This document shows, one piece after another, positions 8,334-15,818 of a stretch of DNA of 64,000 bases. The stretch comes from Acidimicrobiia bacterium (GTDB lineage Bacteria; Actinomycetota; Acidimicrobiia; IMCC26256; PALSA-555): the NCBI GenBank assembly GCA_035948415.1, contig DASZJD010000123.1, positions 1 through 64,000 of the forward strand, read 5' to 3'. The first letter of the stretch is position 1, and every line of letters starts with the position of its first letter. The notes below the pieces were generated by a model. That model was not told the DNA's origin and searched no databases. It saw only the letters and a list, made by a program, of their open reading frames with translations. The position numbers and the translations under genes were made by a program.

Positions 8334-8913
8334 GCATCGGCGTTCGAGCTCGGCGACTCGCGTAGTAAGCGAGTTCACAGATGCCGACCGATATCACCAG
8401 GTCCCCGAACGAGACAATGGTGTCAAATGGCTTTGGGAACAGGATTCGGTCTCCGAGAAAGGAGAGCAGGTCACCTCCCATCGCTTGCCGATGCTTCACG
8501 GTCTGTTCAACGGGCTTGAAGATTCGATTGCCATGAGAATCGTTGCCGATCGGCTTTGTCGGCATCCCAAGATTCAATCCAATCACGAGCGCGTTCATTG
8601 CCACCCCGATCGCGATAACGCCGAAGCCGCGGGTCGCGATGTTGGATATGCAGAAGGCGAGAATTAACGCATACGACAACATCAAGAGCGCGTACCCGAC
8701 CGTCTCGATCTGGTTACGCGGGAATGTGATGTACTCGAGCACCGCTTGAATGACGAGGCCAAGCAGCAGTAGCGGTGCTCCGAGCGGTCGGAGCGTTCCG
8801 ATTTGCCTCGGGCTGCCGCGAGTAACGGCAACAACAAGACCAGCTGACAGAGCCGTGACTAAAAGAAGCCACACGCCTAACGGTATCGACCTTCGGGGTG
8901 GAGTGGATTGCAT
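8248..8913 (-). CDS. DUF5317 family membrane protein
   Basis: A 221-residue integral membrane protein with about five hydrophobic segments. It shows the DUF5317 landmarks: LNLGMPTKPIG in the middle, KHRQAMGGD, then LGDRILFPKPF and SFGDLVISVG near residues 155-180. Function unknown. Its 3' end overlaps the convergent HD-domain gene by 86 bases, and its ATG at 8913 is only 11 bases from the divergent crotonase start. Confidence 0.75.
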   Translation of the reverse strand: MQSTPPRRSIPLGVWLLLVTALSAGLVVAVTRGSPRQIGTLRPLGAPLLLLGLVIQAVLEYITFPRNQIETVGYALLMLSYALILAFCISNIATRGFGVIAIGVAMNALVIGLNLGMPTKPIGNDSHGNRIFKPVEQTVKHRQAMGGDLLSFLGDRILFPKPFDTIVSFGDLVISVGICELAYYASRRARTPMLISKDGHASREPARAQSGLARHRHRPGQ

Positions 8914-8918
8914 ACGAT
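8913..8918 (+). promoter_or_regulatory. -10 box, leaderless crotonase gene
   Basis: TACGAT, 6 bases before ATG 8925. It touches the start codon of the divergent DUF5317 gene. On the other strand TAGGGC (8920-8925) lies 6 bases before ATG 8913. Confidence 0.55.
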
Positions 8919-8924
8919 CGCCCT

Positions 8925-9701
8925 ATGGCTGACGTGCTGTACGAGGTTCGCAACTCAGTTGCCCGAATCACGATCAACCGACCGGATCGTCGCAACGCGA
9001 TGTCTGCCGGGGTCCTGGACGGCCTGAACGAATCTCTCGATACCGCATCGCGCGACCAGTCGGTGAGAGTCGTCGTAATCGCTGGAGCTGGAGACCGCGC
9101 TTTTTCGGCGGGTGCTGACCTCGGCGGGATGGCGCCGGAAACGTCGATGATCAATGCACACGACGCGCGCGGCCTAATCGCGGCGATCTTTCGAAAGCTC
9201 TGGAAACTAAACAAGCCGTCGGTGGCTAGCGTGAGGGGTTTCGCGCTGGCGGGGGGTTTTGGACTGGCTTTGGCCTGCGACTTTGTCGTTGCAGCGTCTG
9301 ATGCTCAGTTCGGGACACCAGAGATCAATGTGGGCCTCTGGCCTTACATGATCACTGTGCCGCTCCTGCGTTCGATGCCGCCCCGCTATGCCCTCGAACT
9401 AATGGCGACTGGTCGACGCGTGCAGGCGGATGAAGCGCAGCGCATCGGATTTGTGAACCGTGTAGTTGCGGTCGATGAATTGGATAGCACTGTTAACGAA
9501 CTCGCGACCACACTTGCTTCCAAGTCGCCTCTCATCATGAGACTTGGCAGACAGTCCTTCTATCGGGTCCTTGGCATGGACGCCGACGCGGCGCTCGACT
9601 ATCTCCAATCGATGCTCACCCTAACGGTCTCCAGTGATGACACTGCCGAGGGCCTTGCTGCGTTCGCCGACGGGCGTCAGCCGGAGTGGCGAGGAAGCTA
9701 A
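8925..9701 (+). CDS. Enoyl-CoA hydratase/isomerase family protein
   Basis: A 258-residue crotonase. INRPDRRNAMS, AFSAGADLGGM and ALAGGFGLALACDF (oxyanion hole) are present, as is FGTPEINVGL, which supplies one catalytic Glu; the position of the other hydratase Glu is Leu. This pattern fits an isomerase or specialised hydratase. The start at 8925 is fixed by the leaderless promoter 6 bases upstream. It lies between signalling genes and upstream of the sigma factor, in an AT-richer stretch; no pathway partner is adjacent. Confidence 0.87.
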   Translation: MADVLYEVRNSVARITINRPDRRNAMSAGVLDGLNESLDTASRDQSVRVVVIAGAGDRAFSAGADLGGMAPETSMINAHDARGLIAAIFRKLWKLNKPSVASVRGFALAGGFGLALACDFVVAASDAQFGTPEINVGLWPYMITVPLLRSMPPRYALELMATGRRVQADEAQRIGFVNRVVAVDELDSTVNELATTLASKSPLIMRLGRQSFYRVLGMDADAALDYLQSMLTLTVSSDDTAEGLAAFADGRQPEWRGS

Positions 9702-9839
9702 AAGAGACACCATCCAGCAGCACTCGTGACGCTTAAGTCGCACCTTTCTTTGTGCGACACCCGTAGTAATCGCGCTGATGGATCGCTAGTTTCCTCGCTA
9801 AGGGATGCCGCACCGGGGCGCGGCAGAGCGGGGGAGCGT

Positions 9840-10553
9840 ATGACGAATCCGGGGGGGCCGGAATCGTCGGACGAGGGCCAATTAGCGACCCTCATCGCGC
9901 AGTATCGAGACGACGCCCTGCGGGTGGCTCGACGACTCGTACGGACTCAACATGAGGCTGAGGACCTGGCTCAAACAGCCATTCTGAACGTACTCCTGCG
10001 CGCAAACAACATTGAGGACACCGCAAACGTCAAGGCATACCTACTGGCATCTGTCCGCAACCTCTGGCGTAACCAGCTGCGCCAACAAGGCCGGCGACGC
10101 TTTGTCGGGGCCGACGCCGCTGACTCATTGCCCTCCAGCGATCTGGGCCCAGAGGAACAGGCACTGAATGCACTGGATGCGGCGCTGGCTCGGGCGGCCT
10201 TCTCATCGCTATCGGCAACCAGCCAACGGATCCTCGCTCTTCGCTACGTGGACGGCTTGGGATTCTCTGAACTCGCGGACCAGCTTGGAATATCAGAAGT
10301 CGCTGCGCGCCAACGAGCGCATCGAGCGCGAGAGGAACTCGTCGGAGCCTGCATCGAACGAACATCCCTCGTGGGTGATGTCGGGGCGTGTTCGTCCGTA
10401 CGCTCACGACTCGGTCGCTATCTGCGAGGACGGTTAAGCCGAAAGTCCCGCGCTGCAATCGCGCTTCACCTCGGCGCCTGCGAGGCCTGCGAGCGGTGTT
10501 ACAGAGAAGTGGTTGACCTATACGGGCATCTACTGATTCGGTCGGGGGAGTAG
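9840..10553 (+). CDS. ECF-type sigma factor with fused C-terminal zinc-finger (anti-sigma-like) tail
   Basis: A 237-residue sigma factor. Sigma region 2 spans about 14-85 (EAEDLAQTAILNVL) and region 4 about 120-172 (LGFSELADQLGISEVAARQRAHRAREEL). The tail (184-225) reads as a zf-HC2 domain: Cys184, then His210-x3-Cys214-x2-Cys217, the Hx3Cx2C signature of zinc-binding anti-sigma factors. A sigma factor that carries its own ZAS-like domain may be self-restrained or redox-gated. ATG 9840 was chosen because GGGGGAG lies just before it. The membrane protein gene starts 6 bases after its stop, so the pair is an operon. Confidence 0.85.
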   Translation: MTNPGGPESSDEGQLATLIAQYRDDALRVARRLVRTQHEAEDLAQTAILNVLLRANNIEDTANVKAYLLASVRNLWRNQLRQQGRRRFVGADAADSLPSSDLGPEEQALNALDAALARAAFSSLSATSQRILALRYVDGLGFSELADQLGISEVAARQRAHRAREELVGACIERTSLVGDVGACSSVRSRLGRYLRGRLSRKSRAAIALHLGACEACERCYREVVDLYGHLLIRSGE

Positions 10554-10559
10554 TCCCGA

Positions 10560-12041
10560 ATGCGCGACCAAGAGACCGAGATAGTCGTTCAATCGACACG
10601 GAGTTCGAGCTCCCGGCAGTGGCGGCTTCGCGGTTGGGCTCTCGTAACGCTTGCCGCGTCGATCGTGAGTGCAGGATTCGGTCTCTCGTCGGCTCAAGCG
10701 ATACCCATCGGAGTCTTCGTGGGACTCGGGGCCACTCTGGTTGCCGCCGAACACCGAGACCGGCTGTTCGGCGACGAAACGTCTGTCAGCGGCAGCATCG
10801 TTGTCGGGATGGCGGCGGTCGTCGCCTTCTCCAAGGGACCATGGTTGGCCGGACCGGTGCTCTGTGCCGCTATGGCTGGTCTCTACTGGCCGCACCTCCG
10901 GACGTTTGCGTTCTCGAGGGTGGCAATCAACGCCGCATCCATGGGCCTCGCAGCTGGCGCGGCCGCGTCGGTGTTTCATGCCACCGGCGTCAGCGCGATC
11001 GCGTTCGATGCTCCCTTCGTAGGGGCCGGCGTCCTCGCCCTCGTCGCTTTTTGGTTTGTGAACAGCACCGTTCTTGGCGTCGCAGTAGGCGTAATACAAG
11101 ATCGAAGATGGTGGTCAGTCTCGCTGGAGCTTGTTAGGTCAGACCTGAGTCTGCTGCCGTTCGCTATGGCTGGCCTGATTGGCGGGTATCTCATCCTGCG
11201 GTCTGCGTTTTGGGTGGGCTGGCTCACACTCTTGCCGATCTTGCTACTCGTCGATCTCGTCGTCATTCGGAGGAGTGTGTATTGGTTCCGTGGTCACGTG
11301 CGAGCAATAGTCGCAACGCTGGCAGTGACTGCAGTCGTCACGTCTGCTTGGATCGATAAGCCGCACGTCGGTTACGCACTTCTTGTCGTGGTAGGGCTCG
11401 CCGTTGGCGGCGTCCTGTTGCTTGATCGCGCACGCACGGGTATTGCCTACGGACCCGAAGTTGTCTGCCTCGGTTGTGCAGCCGTCGAGTTTCATCGCAG
11501 CGCGCCCCTCTTCGCGCCGCTCGTAGTCGGACTGGCAACGGGCCTCGCGCTGGCAATCTGTGCCCGGAGGACTCACTCGATACTTGGAGATCCAAGTCGG
11601 GCCGCGCTAGCCGCGTTGGCAGTCGCGTGTGCCGGGAGCCTGCTTCCAGCCTTTCTTGGTGTGTCGCTCTATGGGTCGTTGCTCATCGGGCTGGCCAGCG
11701 GCTTGGCCGCATTGATCGGATGGCACGCGGTGCCGGCGCTGTCACTAGTTGCTGCGGTTGGTCGAAATGCTTGGCGGCCCGCCGCGGACCTTGTTCTTAT
11801 CGATGCCGGCCTCTTCGTGACCGCAGGTCTAGGGGGCGCTCTTTGCGGCTGGGCGTCGCTCGAAGCCGGGCTTGCCGGCCTGACAGCGTCACTCTGTGTC
11901 GTTGAGTTCGCAATGGTGATGGTCAGCAATCGGCGCTTTCGCGAGCCAGCACATCGCGCGCTGACCGATGCCGCGCTCGAAGACGTCGTGCGGAGCGCGC
12001 TGCTGGACCTTCCGGCATCGCGGCTGCCAGACGACTTGTAG
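10560..12041 (+). CDS. Large integral membrane protein of unknown function
   Basis: A 493-residue protein with about twelve hydrophobic segments and a short cytoplasmic C-terminus. Segments around residues 70-130 (HRDRLFGDETSVSG, then PHLRTFAFSR) resemble membrane sensor modules in uncharacterised actinobacterial proteins. No catalytic motif is visible. GGGGGAG inside the end of the sigma gene serves as its ribosome-binding site. Its coupling to the sigma factor suggests a membrane signal receptor or the regulated output, which is inference from position. Confidence 0.7.
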   Translation: MRDQETEIVVQSTRSSSSRQWRLRGWALVTLAASIVSAGFGLSSAQAIPIGVFVGLGATLVAAEHRDRLFGDETSVSGSIVVGMAAVVAFSKGPWLAGPVLCAAMAGLYWPHLRTFAFSRVAINAASMGLAAGAAASVFHATGVSAIAFDAPFVGAGVLALVAFWFVNSTVLGVAVGVIQDRRWWSVSLELVRSDLSLLPFAMAGLIGGYLILRSAFWVGWLTLLPILLLVDLVVIRRSVYWFRGHVRAIVATLAVTAVVTSAWIDKPHVGYALLVVVGLAVGGVLLLDRARTGIAYGPEVVCLGCAAVEFHRSAPLFAPLVVGLATGLALAICARRTHSILGDPSRAALAALAVACAGSLLPAFLGVSLYGSLLIGLASGLAALIGWHAVPALSLVAAVGRNAWRPAADLVLIDAGLFVTAGLGGALCGWASLEAGLAGLTASLCVVEFAMVMVSNRRFREPAHRALTDAALEDVVRSALLDLPASRLPDDL

Positions 12042-12053
12042 GGTTTTCGGTGC

Positions 12054-12063
12054 GGCACGTGCC
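12054..12063. promoter_or_regulatory. 10-base palindrome upstream of the carboxylase gene
   Basis: GGCACGTGCC, a perfect palindrome ending on the first base of the CAGGAT -10 box. Its position suits an operator. Confidence 0.35.
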
Positions 12064-12068
12064 AGGAT
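12063..12068 (+). promoter_or_regulatory. -10 box, leaderless carboxyltransferase gene
   Basis: CAGGAT, 6 bases before GTG 12075. Confidence 0.45.
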
Positions 12069-12074
12069 GATCCT

Positions 12075-13685
12075 GTGAAAGACGATTCAAAGGCTGGTGC
12101 CAGGAACGCTCCGCCGGCTGCCGGCACCGAGCTTCATGACTGGGGGCCGCTCATTGCCGACCTAGAGCAGCGTCGAAGTCGTGCGCTTGACATGGGCGGC
12201 CCGGAGCCTGTCGCCCGCCAGCATTCACTCCACAAGCTCACGGTTCGAGAGCGACTTGATCTCTTGATTGACGCGGGTACCTGGGTTGAATACGGACAGC
12301 TCGCCGACAGCATGGATGCCAGCTACGAGGGGCGTTACCTGGCTGCCGACGGAGCCGTGACTGGAATCGGGCGGATCGACGGCCGACCCGTGGCCGTTGC
12401 CGCATATGACTTCACGGTGCTCGCCGGCTCGATGGGTCGAGTTGGCGAGCAGAAGATCAAGCGGATGCGCGAGTTGGCGATAAGGCAGCGGATCCCCATG
12501 GTCTGGCTTCTCGACTCAGCAGGAGCGCGGATACAAGCACAGAGCGGCTCGACCTTCGCGGGAATGGGCGACCTGTTCCGCGAGCAGGTGACGATGAGCG
12601 GCGTCGTTCCAATGGTGGCGGCGATGTTGGGTCATTGCGCGGCCGGCACTGCATACATCCCAGGGCTGGCCGATTTCGTGCCGATGGTGAAGGGGACGTC
12701 GTCCATGGCGCTTGGAGGTCGCCACCTGGTCAAGGCGGCAGTTGGCGAGGATGTGACCGAAGAGGAGATGGGCGGTTCCGCTGTCCACACCAAGATCTCA
12801 GGCTGCGCCGACCTCGAGGTCGCCGATGACCGTGAGTGCCTCGAGACCGTTCGCGAGTACCTGTCCTTCTTTCCATCGAACAATCGAGAGCAACCACCCG
12901 TCCGGGCCACAAGCGATTCGGTCGAGCGCCAGGTCAAGGAGCTGTACGACATCGTTCCGACGGCGCCACGTCGCGCTTACGACGCCAGACATGTTGTGCG
13001 GGCCGTCGTCGACGATGGGCACGCCTTCTGGATCAAGCCCGAATGGGCGAAGAATCTCGTGACGGCGCTGGCACGAATCGGAGGCCATCCAATCGGAGTG
13101 CTCGCGAACCAGCCGATGGTCCTCGGCGGCGCGCTGGACGTGAACGCGGCGGACAAGGCCGCCCGCTTTGTCTGGTTGTGCGATGCGTTCAACATCCCTC
13201 TCGTGTTCCTGCACGACGTTCCGGGCTTTATCGTCGGGTCGGCGGTGGAGCGCCAGGGCATCATCCGACACGGAGCAAAGATGCTCTTCGCGGTATCAGA
13301 GGCCACCGTGCCGAAGATCAGTGTCGTCATGCGAAAGAGCTACGGCGCCGGCTACTTCGTCATGAACGGGTTCGGCTATGAGCCCGACTACCTCGTCGCC
13401 TGGCCGACGGCTGAGATCGCAGTGATGGGTCCCGACGGGGCTGTCAACATCATCCACCGGAGGACACTCGAAGCGGTGCCGGAAGACCAGCGGGCTGAGA
13501 AACGCCTCGAGCTCGCGGAGGAGGTGCGGCGGAACATTGATCCCTTCGTTGCCGCGGGTCACGCCCTCGTCGACGACGTCATCGATCCTGCCGAGACCCG
13601 GGCTGCGATCTGGCGGGGTCTCGAGCTTTCGCGCGACAAGCAGATCGTCCGACCGTGGCGGAAGCACGGCGTGATGCCGGTCTGA
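12075..13685 (+). CDS. Acyl-CoA carboxylase, carboxyltransferase (beta) subunit
   Basis: A 536-residue carboxyltransferase that moves CO2 from carboxybiotin to an acyl-CoA such as propionyl- or methylcrotonyl-CoA, or acts in the reverse decarboxylating direction. The N-terminal half has LTVRERLDLLIDAGTW and LLDSAGARIQ. The C-terminal half has HDVPGFIVGSAVE and KSYGAGYFVMNG, marks of the two oxyanion holes in this family. The small biotin carrier gene follows at 13802. No biotin carboxylase subunit is in the window, so the complex must borrow one or work as a decarboxylase or transcarboxylase. Confidence 0.92.
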   Translation: MKDDSKAGARNAPPAAGTELHDWGPLIADLEQRRSRALDMGGPEPVARQHSLHKLTVRERLDLLIDAGTWVEYGQLADSMDASYEGRYLAADGAVTGIGRIDGRPVAVAAYDFTVLAGSMGRVGEQKIKRMRELAIRQRIPMVWLLDSAGARIQAQSGSTFAGMGDLFREQVTMSGVVPMVAAMLGHCAAGTAYIPGLADFVPMVKGTSSMALGGRHLVKAAVGEDVTEEEMGGSAVHTKISGCADLEVADDRECLETVREYLSFFPSNNREQPPVRATSDSVERQVKELYDIVPTAPRRAYDARHVVRAVVDDGHAFWIKPEWAKNLVTALARIGGHPIGVLANQPMVLGGALDVNAADKAARFVWLCDAFNIPLVFLHDVPGFIVGSAVERQGIIRHGAKMLFAVSEATVPKISVVMRKSYGAGYFVMNGFGYEPDYLVAWPTAEIAVMGPDGAVNIIHRRTLEAVPEDQRAEKRLELAEEVRRNIDPFVAAGHALVDDVIDPAETRAAIWRGLELSRDKQIVRPWRKHGVMPV

Positions 13686-13690
13686 CGCTC

Positions 13691-13709
13691 CGACGACGCG
13701 CGTTCGTCG
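13691..13709 (+). terminator. Stem-loop after carboxyltransferase gene
   Basis: CGACGA, 7-base loop, TCGTCG: perfect 6-base stem 5 bases after the stop codon, without a T-run. Could be a terminator or an RNA-processing hairpin. Confidence 0.35.
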
Positions 13710-13786
13710 AACCCAGCGGTGCTCGTAGGGCCCGGCGCTCGTCTCGGGTCACGAGTCCTGAACAATCCGTGTCAGGATCGGGACGC

Positions 13787-13792
13787 TAACCT
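13787..13792 (+). promoter_or_regulatory. -10 box upstream of biotin carrier gene
   Basis: TAACCT, 9 bases before GTG 13802, giving a leader of about 3 bases at most. Confidence 0.45.
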
Positions 13793-13801
13793 CCTGTCCC
13801 C

Positions 13802-14020
13802 GTGCACGAGATCCGCGCAGAGATCACCGCGAACGTGTGGCAGGTGCTCGTCGATGAGGGTCAGATGGTCGCCGAGGGCGATGAGATCGTCATCCTCGAA
13901 TCGATGAAGATGGAGATCCCGGTAGCGACCGAAGTGCCGGGCGTGGTTCGCGAGTTGCACGTTCAGCCGGAGGACGTGGTCCAAGAAGGCGACCTCATCG
14001 CGCTTATCGACGAGTCATGA
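13802..14020 (+). CDS. Stand-alone biotin/lipoyl carrier protein (biotin carboxyl carrier)
   Basis: A 72-residue single-domain carrier. ESMKMEI contains Lys36, the residue biotinylated in the MKM motif. It is far smaller than fused alpha subunits of actinobacterial acyl-CoA carboxylases and corresponds to the bare swinging-arm domain, as in transcarboxylases and decarboxylases. It lies 116 bases after the carboxyltransferase gene, with its own near-leaderless promoter, and the crotonase gene starts 1 base after its stop. Confidence 0.9.
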   Translation: MHEIRAEITANVWQVLVDEGQMVAEGDEIVILESMKMEIPVATEVPGVVRELHVQPEDVVQEGDLIALIDES

Positions 14021-14021
14021 C

Positions 14022-14798
14022 GTGCCAATCCGATGGGAACGCGACGATGACGTCGGGATCGCGGTTATCGATCGCCCGGAGCGCAGCAACGCCCTGAGCG
14101 CCGAACTGTGCGAAGAGCTGCACGGTCATCTCGACGCCGATGGCGATCTGCGCGCGGTCGTGATCACGGGTGCGGGCGACAGGGCGTTTTGCGCCGGCGC
14201 GGACCTGGCTCGCCGCAGATCTGATGTGGGGGTTCTCGGGCACGGAGGCGGGGACACCTTCCGCCCCGCGTTCGACGCGTTGCTGGCCTCCATCGTCGGC
14301 TACCCCAGCCCGGTGATTGCCGCCATCAATGGCACCGCCCTTGGTGCGGGGATGCAGCTCGCGGTGGCGTGTGATCTCCGTGTTGTCGCCGAACACGCGA
14401 CCTTCGGGATCCCGTCCGGCCGGCTCGGTGTGCTGTTGAGCTCAACGAACATCTGGCGTCTCGCGACACTGGTCGGACAGGCGATGGCGCGAGATCTCTT
14501 GCTCACGGCGCGGATCCTCGACATTGAAGAGGCACACCGTGTCGGCCTCGTGCAGCGCCGCACCGACAACGCACTGGAGAGCGCCAAGGTGCTGGCCGCT
14601 GAGTTGACCGCGCTCGCTCCGTTGTCGAGCGTCGGGCACAAGCGGGCGCTCAACCTCGTTGCCGAGGCACACGCCCTCGCTCCGCCGGCCCGAGCAGAGA
14701 TCGAATTGCTCGAAGCCGCGGCCTTCCGGAGTGCTGACCTGCAGGAGGGCCTTACCGCCTTTGCTGAGAAGCGCCGGCCGCACTTCCAGGGGGCGTGA
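14022..14798 (+). CDS. Enoyl-CoA hydratase/isomerase family protein
   Basis: A 258-residue crotonase whose GTG start lies directly after the biotin carrier stop, so the two are co-translated. IDRPERSNALS, AFCAGADLAR and GTALGAGMQLAVACD (oxyanion hole) are present. The second loop reads FGIPSGRLGVLLSS, with Ser where hydratases have the catalytic Glu. Crotonases beside carboxyltransferase and carrier genes often process the same acyl-CoA, so a role in degrading a branched or propionyl-type CoA ester is plausible but inferred. Confidence 0.85.
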   Translation: MPIRWERDDDVGIAVIDRPERSNALSAELCEELHGHLDADGDLRAVVITGAGDRAFCAGADLARRRSDVGVLGHGGGDTFRPAFDALLASIVGYPSPVIAAINGTALGAGMQLAVACDLRVVAEHATFGIPSGRLGVLLSSTNIWRLATLVGQAMARDLLLTARILDIEEAHRVGLVQRRTDNALESAKVLAAELTALAPLSSVGHKRALNLVAEAHALAPPARAEIELLEAAAFRSADLQEGLTAFAEKRRPHFQGA

Positions 14799-14812
14799 GA
14801 CGCCGGCGCGTC
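14799..14812 (+). terminator. Hairpin directly after the crotonase stop
   Basis: GACGC-CGGC-GCGTC, perfect 5-base stem with a tetraloop beginning at the base after TGA. No T-run follows. Confidence 0.35.
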
Positions 14813-14850
14813 AGCGTCGCGACTGCTCACCGGATCCCGGCTCGGACGGC

Positions 14851-15723
14851 CTAGTAATTGGACGGCAGAACGCGCTCGAGATACGAGTAGAAGACGAACA
14901 GGGCGACGGCGAACGGGATGACACCGGCTAGCCAGTTCGTCCAGCGCGGATGCCGGTGAAACCCGAGCCACCACAGCCCGCCGATCAGAGCGGCGATGAT
15001 CCCGGTGAGGACGGTCGGGAGCTTCGAGCCGGGATCGCCCGAGAGTCCGGTCTCGGCGAGCTTGCTTCGTCGTGGAAGCCCAACCGGTGGCGGCAGCGGC
15101 GCCGGACTGTCGAGGGCGGCCTTGACCACGAGACGCTGCGCGGCCGAGTACTTCGGGTTGCAGGTCGTGAGGGTCAGGGTCGCCGGCCGTGCAGGATCCG
15201 GGTCGAGAACGGCGACGTTGCTCGGATCGACGACCAGCTGCTGGAAGACACGGTACGTGAAGAAGCCCTGAAGCGTTCGCAGTCTGACCTCGTCACCCGT
15301 CGAGAGCTGATCGAGGTTGCCAAACGGAGCGCCGTAGGTCGTCCGGTGACCGGCGATCGCCGAGTTGCCCTGCTGTCCGGGCAGCGGCGTGGCTGGGTAG
15401 TGGCCCGGTCCCTTACGCAGGTCGTCGCGGCCTATTCCGTTGACGACGATGTCGTCCAGGCCGATCTTGGGGATCTGAATCCGCGCGACCGCGTCACCGG
15501 TCGGCGGCAGCGGCGGCGACAGGGTGGTCGTCGTCGTCGGCGTTGTCGGCGCCTTGGCCTTGGCCGACGCCTTATGGAGCGCGGCGTCGAACTGGTTCCG
15601 GAGTCGACTTTGCTGCTGGGACGTGTAGATGCCGGTGCCCCAGAGCTGGTACGCGACAAAGAGGAGGATGAGGATGCCCGCGGTCAGGAGGGTCCGACCG
15701 AGGGCGGCGGCGGCTCGGCGCAA
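14851..15723 (-). CDS. Class E sortase
   Basis: A 290-residue membrane-anchored transpeptidase. An N-terminal membrane segment (about 10-28) is followed by a Thr/Pro linker (59-75). The sortase barrel (about 76-205) has catalytic His126 in AGHRTTYG, Cys188 in TLTTC and Arg197. The TTG at 15723 was chosen because TAGGAT lies 7 bases upstream, giving the usual leaderless spacing and placing the start just before the membrane segment. After the barrel comes LAETG (222-226), then two hydrophobic segments separated by HRHPR. Class E sortases recognise LAXTG, so the enzyme carries a copy of its own likely sorting motif. Confidence 0.88.
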   Translation of the reverse strand: MRRAAAALGRTLLTAGILILLFVAYQLWGTGIYTSQQQSRLRNQFDAALHKASAKAKAPTTPTTTTTLSPPLPPTGDAVARIQIPKIGLDDIVVNGIGRDDLRKGPGHYPATPLPGQQGNSAIAGHRTTYGAPFGNLDQLSTGDEVRLRTLQGFFTYRVFQQLVVDPSNVAVLDPDPARPATLTLTTCNPKYSAAQRLVVKAALDSPAPLPPPVGLPRRSKLAETGLSGDPGSKLPTVLTGIIAALIGGLWWLGFHRHPRWTNWLAGVIPFAVALFVFYSYLERVLPSNY

Positions 15724-15730
15724 GGCACTG

Positions 15731-15736
15731 ATCCTA
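15731..15736 (-). promoter_or_regulatory. -10 box, leaderless sortase gene
   Basis: TAGGAT on the minus strand, 7 bases before TTG 15723; it decides the start. Confidence 0.5.
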
Positions 15737-15786
15737 CGATCGGAACAACGAGGGGTTGCGGTTCGCCGCCAGCACGGGGCTCTCCG

Positions 15787-15792
15787 TAGACT
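15787..15792 (+). promoter_or_regulatory. -10 box of the ccm operon
   Basis: TAGACT 26 bases before GTG 15819; a GGAG ribosome-binding site lies 6-9 bases before that start. Confidence 0.45.
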
Positions 15793-15818
15793 CACGACAC
15801 CCGCTCTTCGGAGACGCT

